Shown here piece after piece: positions 13,354 through 25,205 of a DNA stretch of 25,205 nt. The notes under the pieces are model-generated. The model was given only the letters and a program-made list of their open reading frames with translations, searched no databases and had not been told where the DNA came from. The DNA is from Paracoccaceae bacterium (GTDB taxonomy: Bacteria; Pseudomonadota; Alphaproteobacteria; Rhodobacterales; Rhodobacteraceae), in NCBI GenBank assembly GCA_003250135.1, contig QKHF01000306.1:1-25205 (forward strand), read 5' to 3'. Positions within the stretch are counted from its first letter, which is position 1. Each line of letters opens with the position of its first letter. Made by a program: the position numbers and the translations under genes.

Positions 13354-15633
13354 ATGGCCGACGGCGCGATCATCATCACCCTGCCCGCCGACATGGACCC
13401 GGCGACCCGCGACGACGTGCTGGAGGCGCTGGACCTCTCGGGCGCCGACCTCGACATCCAGACAGCCGCCGGGGCGTCGGACGCCAACGTGGCCGACCAG
13501 ATCGAAACCCAGCTGCAGAGCGTCGCCGCAGCCGCCGAAAATCTTCCGCGCATGCTGGGCGAGTGGTGGGGGCAACTGGCCGCCGCCAATGACGGCTCGC
13601 CGCTTCTGGGCCTCGCCCTGGTCGCGCTGGTGCTGTTGGGCGCCTACGCGCTGGAGCGGGTGGTCATGGCCGTCGCCGGGCGCTGGTTTAAGCCTGACGC
13701 CGCGCCTGATGCGGCGTTCTCGGTCCGGCTGCGGGGCGCGCTGAAATGGCTCGCGGGCCGCGCCCTGTCGCTGTTCCTGTTCTATGTCTTCGCCCGTACG
13801 GGCGGGCACGCCTTCCTGCCCCACTCCCCAGCCATGGCGCTGCCGATGGGAGCCGTGGGCTGGGCCATCTTTCAGGCGCGCGTATTCTGGAACGTGTTCG
13901 AGTTTCTCTCGGGCTCGCTCGACCCGCGGCGGCGGATGGTCCCGCTGTCCGAGGAGGACGGGGCCTTCATCCGCCGGGCGACCACCGCCGTTCTGACGAT
14001 GGCCGCGATCGCAACCGCCGCGGCCAACTTCTTCTCGACAGCGGGCGCCGCGGGCCGCCTGCCGGTTCTTGTCATCGTGCTGATCCTGCTGATCGCCGTC
14101 TTCAGCTATTTCTTCGCCATCCGCCGCCCGGTGGCGCAGATGATCCGCGACGTGTTCCAGAACCCGGACGGCTCGATTAGCCGCGGCGTGGCGCTGTTCG
14201 CAGGCGGCTGGCACCTGCTCTATGCGCTGTTTTCGCTGCTCAACAACGGCGCGCGGATCAGCGGCTTGTTGTTTGGAACCGGCCTGTCGACAACGCAATC
14301 GACCGGCTATTCCTTCCTGATCCTGATCCTCGCCCCCTTCCTGATCGGCGCCTGCGACGCGCTCTTCGGCGAGTGGATGGCGCGCCTCAGGGCCGAGGAC
14401 GCAACCGCCCGCGAGCAGGCGCGCGAGGACGCCGCCGAAGCCGCCCGCGCCGCCGCCGCCCAGCATGAAGCAGCCGTCGCGAAGGCCGAGGCCGAGGGGC
14501 TGGAGCCGCCGGCCCCGCTTGCGCCAATCACGTTCGAGTACGAGTCGGACGTCGCCGACCGCATCGGCGCCGCCGCGGCGATGAAGGCGCTCGGCCATGG
14601 CGCGATCCTGATAGGAGCGACGGCGCTGGTCCTGTTCGCCTGGGGCATCGACCCGTTCACCCGCTCCGGCGAGGGCTTCGCGGGCCGGATCATCCCGTCT
14701 CTGGTCAGCGCCATGGCGGTGATGGTCGTCGGCTGGTCGGTCTGGAAGGGCGTCGCCGCGCTGATCGACATGAAGACCCCGAAGAAGGACGCCGAGGACG
14801 AGGGCGCCGGCGGCGAGGGCATGGGCAAGCAGGGCTCCCGACTGGAGACCGTCATGCCCGTGATCCGCATGGTCGCCATGGCGGTGATCTGGACCGTCGC
14901 CATCATGACCGCGCTCTCGGCCATGGGCGTCGCCATCGGCCCGCTTCTGGCCGGCGCCGGCGTGATCGGCCTCGCCGTCGGTTTCGGCGCGCAGACGCTG
15001 GTCAAGGATGTGATCTCCGGCGCGCTCTACCTTTATGAGGACGCGTTCCGGGTGGGCGAATACATCACCGCCGGGCCGGGCAAGGGCGTGGTCGAGAAGA
15101 TCACGCTTCGATCCGTGGTGCTGCGCCACCACCGCGGCCCGCTCTACACCATCCCGTTCGGCGATCTCGGCACCATCCAGAACCACAGCCGCGACTGGGT
15201 GAAGGTGAAGTTCGAACTGCACGTGCCGCACGACACCGATGTCGAGAAGGTGCGCAAGCTGATCAAGAAGGTCGGCGAGGGCATGCTGCAGAACGAGCAG
15301 TACGGCCAGTACTTCATCGAGCCGGTGAAGTCTCAGGGCGTGGTGCGGGTCGACGACCTCGGCTTCGTGATCGGCGTGAAGTTCATGTCCAAGCCCGGCG
15401 AGCAGTTCCTGATCCGCCGTGACGCCTACACCAAGATCAAGCAGGCCTTCGCCGACAACGGCATCGAGTTCTCCACCCCGAGGGTGCTGGTCGATTCCGG
15501 CGAGGGCGACGCCAAGGATGCGGCGAAAGCCGCCATCGCCTCGGCCGCAGCCGCAGCCCAGACGGCGGAGGCGCAACGCATGGCCGACGAGGGCGCCCCC
15601 GGCGGCGGCGCGGGCGGCGGGCCGGGCAGCTAG
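13354..15633 (+). CDS. Large multi-domain MscS-family mechanosensitive channel
   Basis: The 759-residue inner-membrane protein has about ten or eleven hydrophobic segments between residues 87 and 560. The MscS pore helix is seen at about 526-560 (IGPLLAGAGVIGLAVGFGAQ) and ends with LVKDVISG, followed by the beta domain (RVGEYITAGPGKGVVEKITLRSVVLR) and the alpha/beta C-terminal domain. A charged Ala/Glu-rich helix at about 345-385 interrupts the membrane region. The tail is Ala/Gly-rich and ends in GAGGGPGS. The first 86 residues are acidic and hydrophilic with no signal peptide, and no start codon exists between the preceding in-frame stop and the ATG at 13354, which follows GGGGACGGA. The family releases solutes on hypo-osmotic shock. 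Confidence 0.9.
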   Translation: MADGAIIITLPADMDPATRDDVLEALDLSGADLDIQTAAGASDANVADQIETQLQSVAAAAENLPRMLGEWWGQLAAANDGSPLLGLALVALVLLGAYALERVVMAVAGRWFKPDAAPDAAFSVRLRGALKWLAGRALSLFLFYVFARTGGHAFLPHSPAMALPMGAVGWAIFQARVFWNVFEFLSGSLDPRRRMVPLSEEDGAFIRRATTAVLTMAAIATAAANFFSTAGAAGRLPVLVIVLILLIAVFSYFFAIRRPVAQMIRDVFQNPDGSISRGVALFAGGWHLLYALFSLLNNGARISGLLFGTGLSTTQSTGYSFLILILAPFLIGACDALFGEWMARLRAEDATAREQAREDAAEAARAAAAQHEAAVAKAEAEGLEPPAPLAPITFEYESDVADRIGAAAAMKALGHGAILIGATALVLFAWGIDPFTRSGEGFAGRIIPSLVSAMAVMVVGWSVWKGVAALIDMKTPKKDAEDEGAGGEGMGKQGSRLETVMPVIRMVAMAVIWTVAIMTALSAMGVAIGPLLAGAGVIGLAVGFGAQTLVKDVISGALYLYEDAFRVGEYITAGPGKGVVEKITLRSVVLRHHRGPLYTIPFGDLGTIQNHSRDWVKVKFELHVPHDTDVEKVRKLIKKVGEGMLQNEQYGQYFIEPVKSQGVVRVDDLGFVIGVKFMSKPGEQFLIRRDAYTKIKQAFADNGIEFSTPRVLVDSGEGDAKDAAKAAIASAAAAAQTAEAQRMADEGAPGGGAGGGPGS

Positions 15634-16496
15634 CCCTCCTCCTCCGCCAACAGCGCGGCCAGCCCGGCGCGGTAATCGGGATAGCGCAGGACGACGCCCA
15701 GTTCCCGCTTCATGCGCGCGTTCGAGACCCGCTTCGATTCCGCGTAGAAACTGCGCGCCATCGGCGACATCTCCGCCTCCTCGATCGGGATCGCGGGCGG
15801 AACCGGCAGGCCCAGCAGCTCGGCGGCATGGGCGATCACGTCCTCGGGCGGGGCCGGGTCGTCATCGCAGACATTGTAGATCGCGCCGGGGTGGGGCCGG
15901 GCGATCGAGGCTTCCAAGACAGAGGCGATGTCCTCCACATGGATGCGGCTGAACACCTGCCCTTCCTTGACGATCCGTCGCGCAGTCCCCGCCCGCACCT
16001 TGGCGAACGGGCCGCGCCCCGGCCCGTAGATGCCGGCGAGCCGAAAGATATGCAGCGGCAGGCCAGCCGTTTGCTGAAGCGCGCGCCAGTTGGCCTCGGC
16101 CGCGACCCGCATCGCACCACGCCTTGTGGCCGGGGTCAGAGGGTCATCCTCCGTCACCCAGCCGCCCTGCCGGTCGCCATAGACGCCGGTGGTGGAAAGA
16201 TAACCGACCCACTCGAACCGCCCCGCGCGCGCGGCGATCAGATCGCGATAATGCGCCAGAACCGGGTCGCCTGCCGCATCCGGCGCCGCGGAGGTCAGGA
16301 TATGCGTCGCCGCGTCCAGCGCAGACGCAGCGTTCTGAAGCGGCCAGAGAAGGGGCTCGACGCCGGTTGCGGCGATGGCCTCCATCTTCTCTGCGCTGCG
16401 GGTGGTTCCCAGCACCCGCCAACCCGCCGGGATCAGTCGCCGCGCCAGCGCCGCCGCCGAATAGCCATGCCCGAAACTCAAGAGAACGCCGGTCAA
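15630..16496 (-). CDS. Atypical SDR / NAD(P)-dependent epimerase-like protein (YeeZ-like)
   Basis: From the TTG at 16496 the product is 288 residues and begins TGVLLSFGHGYSAAALARRL, an N-terminal nucleotide-binding loop of the YeeZ type. YLSTTGVYGDRQGGWVTEDDPL (about 110-130) and FRLAGIYGPGRGPF (about 160-175) are typical of extended or atypical SDR proteins. The classical YxxxK catalytic pair is not evident, so the protein may bind a nucleotide without the usual catalysis. TTG is preferred because AAGGAACGGACGAT precedes it and the family begins here; an ATG at 16595 would run into the divergent TPR gene. The stop overlaps that of the MscS gene by 4 bases. Confidence 0.83.
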   Translation of the reverse strand: MTGVLLSFGHGYSAAALARRLIPAGWRVLGTTRSAEKMEAIAATGVEPLLWPLQNAASALDAATHILTSAAPDAAGDPVLAHYRDLIAARAGRFEWVGYLSTTGVYGDRQGGWVTEDDPLTPATRRGAMRVAAEANWRALQQTAGLPLHIFRLAGIYGPGRGPFAKVRAGTARRIVKEGQVFSRIHVEDIASVLEASIARPHPGAIYNVCDDDPAPPEDVIAHAAELLGLPVPPAIPIEEAEMSPMARSFYAESKRVSNARMKRELGVVLRYPDYRAGLAALLAEEEG

Positions 16497-16582
16497 ATCG
16501 TCCGTTCCTTCATTTTCTCGCCGCACTCGCCGCGCAAACCTGCCATCATCGTAGGAACCCAACTTAGACGGAGCCCGTCCCG
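16497..16582. promoter_or_regulatory. Divergent intergenic region, SDR and TPR genes
   Basis: These 86 bases must carry both promoters. The stretch CATTTTC at 16511-16517 is the least GC-rich part. No clear operator or -35/-10 pair is seen. GACGGAG (16568-16574) is a ribosome-binding site for the TPR gene. Confidence 0.35.
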
Positions 16583-17308
16583 ATGCGAGCCCCAATCGCC
16601 GCTTTCCTGATCCTCGCCGCCACGCCCGCCGCGGCCGAGGAGGTGCGCAATTACGACGATTGCCTTGCGCTCGTCGAGACCGCGCCCGAACGCGCTCGCG
16701 AAGAGGCCGCGCGGTGGGAGCGATTTGGCGGCGGCGACGCGGCGCTGCATTGCGAAGCGGTGGCGCTGGCCGCCATGGGCGCGACCGTCAGCGCGGCCGA
16801 GAAACTGGACGAGCTGGCCCGCCATGGCGCTCTGCCGGATGAGGCGCGCGCCGAAGTTCTGGGACAGGCGGCGGAGCTGTGGCGCGAAGCCGGCCGGCTG
16901 GACGCGGCCAACGTCTCGATCAATCAGGCGATAACCCTTGCGCCCGGCGACGCCGCGCTCCTGGAATCGCGCGCGCTTCTGGCTGCGGCGGATGAGGACT
17001 GGAACGCGGCGCTGATCGACCTCAATTCCGCCATCGCCATCGAACCGGGCGACGCCCAGCGGCTGGCGCTAAGAGCCGCGGCGCGGCGGCGGCTGGGCGA
17101 TCTGGATCAGGCCAGGGCCGACGCCGAAGCCGCCATCAAGGCCGATCCCAAGCTTGCCGCGGGCTGGTTCGAACTCGGCGCGGCGCAGGCCGAATCGGGC
17201 GACAGCGTCGCCGCGCAGGAGACGTGGATGGAGGCGATCCGGCTGGACCCGGACGGCGCCACCGGCGGCATGGCGCGGATGAGCCTTGAGAAGATGGCGA
17301 CCCAGTAG
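16583..17308 (+). CDS. Exported tetratricopeptide-repeat protein
   Basis: The 241-residue protein has a signal peptide with a likely cleavage after ATPAAA (residue 18), so it should be periplasmic. The mature part is helical with about four TPR-like units between residues 90 and 235: AELWREAGRLDAANVSINQA, ALLAAADEDWNAALIDLNSA, AARRRLGDLDQARADAEAA and LGAAQAESGDSVAAQETWMEA. Two cysteines in the mature N-terminal part may form a disulfide. TPR proteins scaffold other proteins; the partner here is unknown. It ends 15 bases from the convergent queG stop. Confidence 0.87.
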   Translation: MRAPIAAFLILAATPAAAEEVRNYDDCLALVETAPERAREEAARWERFGGGDAALHCEAVALAAMGATVSAAEKLDELARHGALPDEARAEVLGQAAELWREAGRLDAANVSINQAITLAPGDAALLESRALLAAADEDWNAALIDLNSAIAIEPGDAQRLALRAAARRRLGDLDQARADAEAAIKADPKLAAGWFELGAAQAESGDSVAAQETWMEAIRLDPDGATGGMARMSLEKMATQ

Positions 17309-17323
17309 CGCGCCGGAAGCGCC

Positions 17324-18520
17324 TCAGCCCGCCTCGCGCGCGGCGGTCTCCGCCAGACCCAGCCGCCATTCCTCGGCCACGTCCGGATCGGGATCCACGA
17401 CCGCCAGCGCCTTGAACTCGGCATGGGACGACAAGCGCGACAGCGCCCAGACCGCCGCCCCCCGCACCAGCGGCGAGGCGTCGTCCAGCCGCGACCGCAC
17501 CGCCCAGACCTGCGACGGATCGCGGGAATTTCCCATGGCGATCAGGACGTTGCGCAAGAACCGGTCGCGCCCGATCCGCTTGATGGGAGAGCCGGTGAAG
17601 ACGGTGCGAAAGCCGACCTCGTCCAGCCCGGCCAGATGGATCAGCATCGGGCGCGTCAGCTCGATCCGCGCCCAGTAGGCGCTATCCTTCGCCACCTGCG
17701 CGAACTTGTTCCACGGGCAGACGGCCAGACAATCGTCGCAGCCGTAGATGCGGTTGCCGATCAGCGGGCGCATCTGGCGCGGAATCGGCCCCTTCAGCTC
17801 GATGGTCAGGTAGGAGATGCAGCGCTCCGCATCCAGCTGGTAGGGCGCGGTGAAGGCGGCGGTCGGGCAGATGTCGAGGCACCGCCGGCAGGCGCCGCAA
17901 TGGTCGGTCTCCGCCCGCGTCTTGGGCAGGTCCAGCGTCGTGAAGATCGCGCCCAGAAACAGCCAGGAGCCGAGCTTGCGGCTGACCAGATTGGTGTGCT
18001 TGCCGCGCCAGCCCAGGCCGGCCGCCTCGGCCAGCGGCTTCTCCATCACCGGGGCGGTGTCGACAAAGACCTTGATCTCGGCCTGCTCGCCGCACTTGGC
18101 GGCCTCCTCGATCAGCCAGCGGCCCAGCCGCTTCAGGCGTTTCTTGACCACGTCATGATAGTCGCGATTGCGGGCGTAGACCGAAATCGAGCCGCGCTCG
18201 GGCAGGCCCAGCAACATCAGCGGGTCTTCGGCGGGTCCGTAATTCTCCGCCAGCATGATAACGGAGCGCGCCTCGGGCCACAGCTCTCGCGGATCGGCGC
18301 GCCAGTCGAGCCGGTCCGCCATCCACGCCATGTCGCCCTGACGGCCCTCCTCGACCCAGCGGCGCAGCTTGGCGCCCGCCTCAGCCACGTCGCCCGGCGC
18401 GCAGACGCCGAAATCTGCGAAACCCTCGTCGAAGGCGCGCGCCTCAAGCGCAATCCGCAGCGCCTGCATCGGCGCGCCGTCGATCGGGTCTGGCGTGAAG
18501 ACTGAGTCGGTCCGCGTCAT
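17324..18520 (-). CDS. queG: Epoxyqueuosine reductase
   Basis: QueG carries out the last step of queuosine synthesis, reducing epoxyqueuosine in tRNA with cobalamin and two [4Fe-4S] clusters in the cytoplasm. The 398-residue protein shows VFVDTAPVMEKPLAE with the cobalamin-site Asp154, the first cluster motif at C208, C211, C214 and C218, a further C234, and the second motif at C261, C264 and C268 (CDDCLAVCPWNKF). The C-terminal 80 residues (DDASPLVRGAAVWALSRL) are HEAT-like and help tRNA binding. The ATG at 18520 follows AGGGTC; Met18 (18469) is a possible alternative, as the extra N-terminal residues are poorly conserved in type. It lies 41 bases after the FzlA-like gene and is probably co-transcribed with it. 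Confidence 0.95.
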   Translation of the reverse strand: MTRTDSVFTPDPIDGAPMQALRIALEARAFDEGFADFGVCAPGDVAEAGAKLRRWVEEGRQGDMAWMADRLDWRADPRELWPEARSVIMLAENYGPAEDPLMLLGLPERGSISVYARNRDYHDVVKKRLKRLGRWLIEEAAKCGEQAEIKVFVDTAPVMEKPLAEAAGLGWRGKHTNLVSRKLGSWLFLGAIFTTLDLPKTRAETDHCGACRRCLDICPTAAFTAPYQLDAERCISYLTIELKGPIPRQMRPLIGNRIYGCDDCLAVCPWNKFAQVAKDSAYWARIELTRPMLIHLAGLDEVGFRTVFTGSPIKRIGRDRFLRNVLIAMGNSRDPSQVWAVRSRLDDASPLVRGAAVWALSRLSSHAEFKALAVVDPDPDVAEEWRLGLAETAAREAG

Positions 18521-18561
18521 CGGCAGACCCTAACGCAATCTCACATGCGCAAAACAGGATT

Positions 18562-19230
18562 TCAGAAATCGAGATCGGCGTAGGCGGCGGGCGGCGGAAA
18601 GCCCGGAAGCCGGTCCTGAAGCAAGGTTCTGAAGGCTGGACGGGATTTTACGCGCGCATACCAGTGTTTCGCGGAGTCGTTATGCTCCCATGGCACATCG
18701 CCGCAGTAGTCGAGGCAGGAGAGGTGCGCCGCCGCCGCGAAGTCGGCGATGGTCAGGTGATCGCCCGCCAGCCAGTTCCGCGTTTCGGTCAGCCAGCCGA
18801 TGTAATCGAGGTGAATCTTGACGTTCCTGGAGCCGGCCTTGACCTTGGCGCTGTCGGGATAGCCGGCGCCGCGCAGGCGCTTGTTCACCCGCTCGTAGAC
18901 CAAGTTGGCCGTCACTTCGTTATGGAACTTGTCGTCGAACCAGCCGACCAGCCGCCGCGCCTCGGCCCGGTCCGCCGGATCGGCCGGCAATAGCCGCGGC
19001 TCCGGCCCGGTTTCCTCCAGATACTCGAAGATCGCGCCGGAATCGGCCATCGGCCGCCCCTCTCGCCCGACATAGACCGGCACCGTGCAAGCGGGGTTGA
19101 GGCGCAGGAAATCGATAGGGCGCTCCCACACCTTTTCCTCGATCAGCGCGACCTCGATCCCCTTTTCGGCGAGGGTCAGGCGGATCTTGCGGCAAAACGG
19201 AGACAGAGGAAGGTGATAAAGGCGACGCAT
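18562..19230 (-). CDS. fzlA: GST-fold protein, FzlA-like cell-division factor
   Basis: The 222-residue protein has a thioredoxin-like N-terminal domain beginning MRRLYHLPLSPFCRKIRL (C13 in SPFCRK) and a helical C-terminal GST domain with LTIADFAAAAHLSCLDY at 159-175. The N-terminal KVWERPIDFLRLNP segment and the C-terminal ending PPPAAYADLDF resemble FzlA, the alphaproteobacterial GST homologue that binds FtsZ and promotes constriction in Caulobacter, rather than a detoxifying GST. The assignment rests on recalled family features, so a plain glutathione S-transferase remains possible. The ATG at 19230 is chosen because the domain begins there; the 30-residue upstream extension in frame is non-homologous in character. 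Confidence 0.75.
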   Translation of the reverse strand: MRRLYHLPLSPFCRKIRLTLAEKGIEVALIEEKVWERPIDFLRLNPACTVPVYVGREGRPMADSGAIFEYLEETGPEPRLLPADPADRAEARRLVGWFDDKFHNEVTANLVYERVNKRLRGAGYPDSAKVKAGSRNVKIHLDYIGWLTETRNWLAGDHLTIADFAAAAHLSCLDYCGDVPWEHNDSAKHWYARVKSRPAFRTLLQDRLPGFPPPAAYADLDF

Positions 19231-19286
19231 TTCCGGCCCGGATGGTGATTTGAAGCAGCGATTGATGCCGCTCCGCGAGTCGGTTT

Positions 19287-19308
19287 GCAACCTCCCATCT
19301 GAGGTTGC
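19287..19308 (-). terminator. Perfect hairpin between metallophosphoesterase and FzlA-like genes
   Basis: GCAACCTC (19287-19294) and GAGGTTGC (19301-19308) form an 8-bp stem around a 6-base loop, starting 4 bases past the metallophosphoesterase stop. It is followed on the minus strand by AAACCG, not T residues. It may end the upstream transcript, stabilise its 3' end, or act in the leader of the FzlA-like gene. Confidence 0.5.
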
Positions 19309-19312
19309 GGCG

Positions 19313-20200
19313 TCATCCAAGCTCGATCACCGTGATCTCGGGCGGAACGCCCAGCCGAACGGGCAGGATGGAACAGCCCAGCCCGCCCGAGACAATCAGG
19401 TCGCGCCCCTCCTCCCTCACATGGCCCCAGGCGAAACGGTCGCCGAAGCGGGATGGCACGACGGGGCGCCAGCCGAGAAGGTTCACTTGCCCTCCATGGG
19501 TGTGGCCGGAGAGCGTTAGCGCGAACCTCTTGGGTACGTCGGGAAAGATATCGGGCTCATGAGTCAACAATAAGGCGGGCGCATCATCGGTGAGCTTAGC
19601 CATGGTTGCAGGCAGATCGTCCACGCCACGAAACGGTCGCCCCGGAAACGCCAGCTGATCGCCCAGCCCCGCAAGCCAGAAAGCGCCGCCAGAGGGGGCG
19701 GTGAGGCGCACGGCGTCATTCTCCAGCACCGGCAGGCCGGCGCGCTCCAGCTCGCGCCGCACCAAGGGCGGCCCCTTCCCGGTCCGCTGAACCTCGGCGT
19801 CATGCCACCAGTCGTGATTTCCGAGGATGGACCAGACGCCCAGCGGCGCGCGCAACTGAGCCAGCGCCTGCGCCGCGTCGCGCATCGGCACAGGCCGGGT
19901 GGCGAAACGGTGCCCGGCCTCCAGATCGCCAAGGATCACGGTCACATCGGGCGCCAGCGCATTGGTCCGCTCGACGATCCGCTCCAGCCGGGAAAGCGGC
20001 ATATGCGGCTCTCCCATATGCGGGTCGGCGAGCGCCGCGATCTTCAGCCGCAGCCCCTCGGGCCAGCCCGCGGGGCGCAGCCGGTGGGTGACCGTGCGCA
20101 GACGCCAGCCCGGCTCGATCGCCAGCGCATAGGCCCCGGTCGAAAGCCCCGCCGCCAGAAATCCCGCCAAAGATGTCAGAAAGCGCCGCCGCGTAATCAT
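19313..20200 (-). CDS. Tat-exported metallophosphoesterase (YkuE-like)
   Basis: The 295-residue protein starts MITRRRFLTSLAGFLAAGLS, a twin-arginine signal (TRRRFL), so it should be exported folded to the periplasm. The calcineurin-like metal-site motifs are in order: D59 and H61 (ADPHMG), D92 (GDLE), GNHD (127-130), H214 (LLTHEP) and GHTHGG (232-237). Family members hydrolyse phosphomonoesters or phosphodiesters with two metal ions; YkuE-like members are Tat substrates of unknown natural substrate. It lies 50 bases downstream of mtgA on the same strand and may belong to the same transcript. Confidence 0.92.
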   Translation of the reverse strand: MITRRRFLTSLAGFLAAGLSTGAYALAIEPGWRLRTVTHRLRPAGWPEGLRLKIAALADPHMGEPHMPLSRLERIVERTNALAPDVTVILGDLEAGHRFATRPVPMRDAAQALAQLRAPLGVWSILGNHDWWHDAEVQRTGKGPPLVRRELERAGLPVLENDAVRLTAPSGGAFWLAGLGDQLAFPGRPFRGVDDLPATMAKLTDDAPALLLTHEPDIFPDVPKRFALTLSGHTHGGQVNLLGWRPVVPSRFGDRFAWGHVREEGRDLIVSGGLGCSILPVRLGVPPEITVIELG

Positions 20201-20250
20201 GTGGCGGGAGATAGCGCTCGATTGCGGCGAGGGTCAGGCGGCGCGCCGGG

Positions 20251-20964
20251 TCAGCGCAGGAAGCACGCGTCGCGACCTTCCGACGCGATGGTGCCCGCGC
20301 CGCCGTCGATCTGGCGGGCCCGGCTGCGCACGAAGCCGCTGGGACTGGACGCGCTGCGATCCTTCGGATTGGGCAGGATGGCGGCGATGCGCGCGGCCTG
20401 ACCGGGCGTCAGATCCGCGGCGGAGACCCCGAACCAGTGGCGCGCGGCGGCCTCGGCCCCGAACACGCCATCGCCCATTTCGGCGACATTCAGATAGACC
20501 TCGAGGATGCGGCGCTTGCCCCAGGCGAGCTCGATGGCGCCGGCGAAGCCCGCCTCGAGCCCCTTGCGGGTCCAGCTGCGCCCGGGCCAGAGAAAGACGT
20601 TCTTCGCAGTCTGCTGGGTGATGGTCGAGGCGCCGCGCGCGGCCCCGCCCCTCAACGCCTTGCCGATCTGCTCGAAATCGAAGCCGACATGGTCGCAAAA
20701 CTGGGAATCCTCCGCCGCGACGACTGCGCGGGAGAGGTTGGGCGAGATTTCGTCGAGGCTTTTCCAGTCGCGCGTCACATCGCCCAAGCGCACCCACTCG
20801 GTCAGAATGAGCCAGGTGATGGGCGGATTCACGTACCGATAGGCGAACACCAGCAGCGCCGCCAGGGCCGCCAGTCGGACCAGCCATTTTAAGATCCAGC
20901 GGATCAGGCGGCCGAAAGGGCCGCGACCGTCCTGCGCCGCCGTCCTGCGCCGACGCTTCGCCAT
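20251..20964 (-). CDS. mtgA: Monofunctional biosynthetic peptidoglycan transglycosylase
   Basis: MtgA polymerises lipid II into glycan strands at the periplasmic face of the inner membrane. The 237-residue protein has a basic cytoplasmic N-terminus, one membrane anchor (about 25-42), and the GT51 domain. Catalytic Glu85 lies in AAEDSQFCDHVGFD, followed by GASTITQQTAKN (111-122), RKGLEA (about 133) and the second glutamate E155 in ILEVYLNVAEMG. No transpeptidase domain is present, which separates it from class A penicillin-binding proteins. The ATG at 20964 follows GGGGAGGC and is 19 bases after gltB, so the two may be co-transcribed. The C-terminus after residue 205 is divergent. Confidence 0.94.
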   Translation of the reverse strand: MAKRRRRTAAQDGRGPFGRLIRWILKWLVRLAALAALLVFAYRYVNPPITWLILTEWVRLGDVTRDWKSLDEISPNLSRAVVAAEDSQFCDHVGFDFEQIGKALRGGAARGASTITQQTAKNVFLWPGRSWTRKGLEAGFAGAIELAWGKRRILEVYLNVAEMGDGVFGAEAAARHWFGVSAADLTPGQAARIAAILPNPKDRSASSPSGFVRSRARQIDGGAGTIASEGRDACFLR

Positions 20965-20983
20965 CGCGGCCTCCCCGGTAGTC

Positions 20984-25205
<4,222 letters not shown>

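Noticed and set aside
13240..15576. Minus-strand frame of about 778 codons opposite the MscS gene
   Set aside because: Low-complexity Arg/His/Asp/Gln-rich translation, no recognisable motif, and fully antisense to a well-supported membrane channel.
17309..17323. Possible small hairpin between convergent TPR and queG stops
   Set aside because: Only a 4-bp GCGC stem can be formed, which is expected by chance at this composition.

Overview
The window is gene-dense, strongly G+C-rich chromosomal DNA with the gene content of a free-living alphaproteobacterium, most like the Rhodobacterales. The pointers are the DUF2849-cysI-cysH-DUF934 sulfur-assimilation cluster with a divergent Lrp/AsnC regulator, an FzlA-like GST-fold protein beside queG, and an alphaproteobacterial-type Cfa-family methyltransferase. 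The taxonomic call is inference from family membership. No rRNA, tRNA, insertion sequence, prophage or CRISPR array is visible, and no gap between genes exceeds 200 bases.

Layout. Positions 1-147 hold the 3' end of an unidentified gene. An M48 metallopeptidase lipoprotein (176-988, -) and a basic coiled-coil protein of unknown function (1070-2128, -) follow. A divergent Cfa-type methyltransferase (2289-3608, +) runs tail to tail into the sulfur cluster. That cluster lies on the minus strand in the order DUF2849 (6858), cysI (6476), cysH (4813), DUF934 (4015). It is divergent from an Lrp/AsnC regulator (7017-7508, +) across a 158-base region holding an AT-rich palindrome and a GC-rich hairpin. 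Next come a YdiF-type CoA-transferase (7585-9522, +), a zinc-type cation diffusion facilitator (9547-10455, -), a small SnoaL/DUF4440-like lipoprotein (10560-11012, -) and a GT4 glycosyltransferase (11201-12475, -). The glycosyltransferase start codon interlocks with that of a divergent alpha/beta hydrolase (12474-13280, +). A large MscS-type channel (13354-15633, +) ends tail to tail with an atypical SDR/epimerase (15630-16496, -), which is divergent from an exported TPR protein (16583-17308, +).

The right third, 17324-25205, is entirely minus strand. In transcription order it is gltB (running off the right edge), mtgA, a Tat-exported metallophosphoesterase, the FzlA-like protein and queG.

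How the genes work together. The clearest functional unit is assimilatory sulfate reduction: CysH reduces APS/PAPS to sulfite and CysI reduces sulfite to sulfide, with two poorly characterised partners (DUF2849, DUF934) flanking them and a probable dedicated Lrp-type regulator. GltB feeds nitrogen assimilation. Envelope functions are common: MtgA, MscS, Cfa, M48 lipoprotein, CDF, GT4, FzlA-like. Most of the window is core genome. The least explained items are the coiled-coil protein at 1070-2128, the DUF2849/DUF934 pair with its leader region, and a set of strong hairpins without U-tracts near gene ends.
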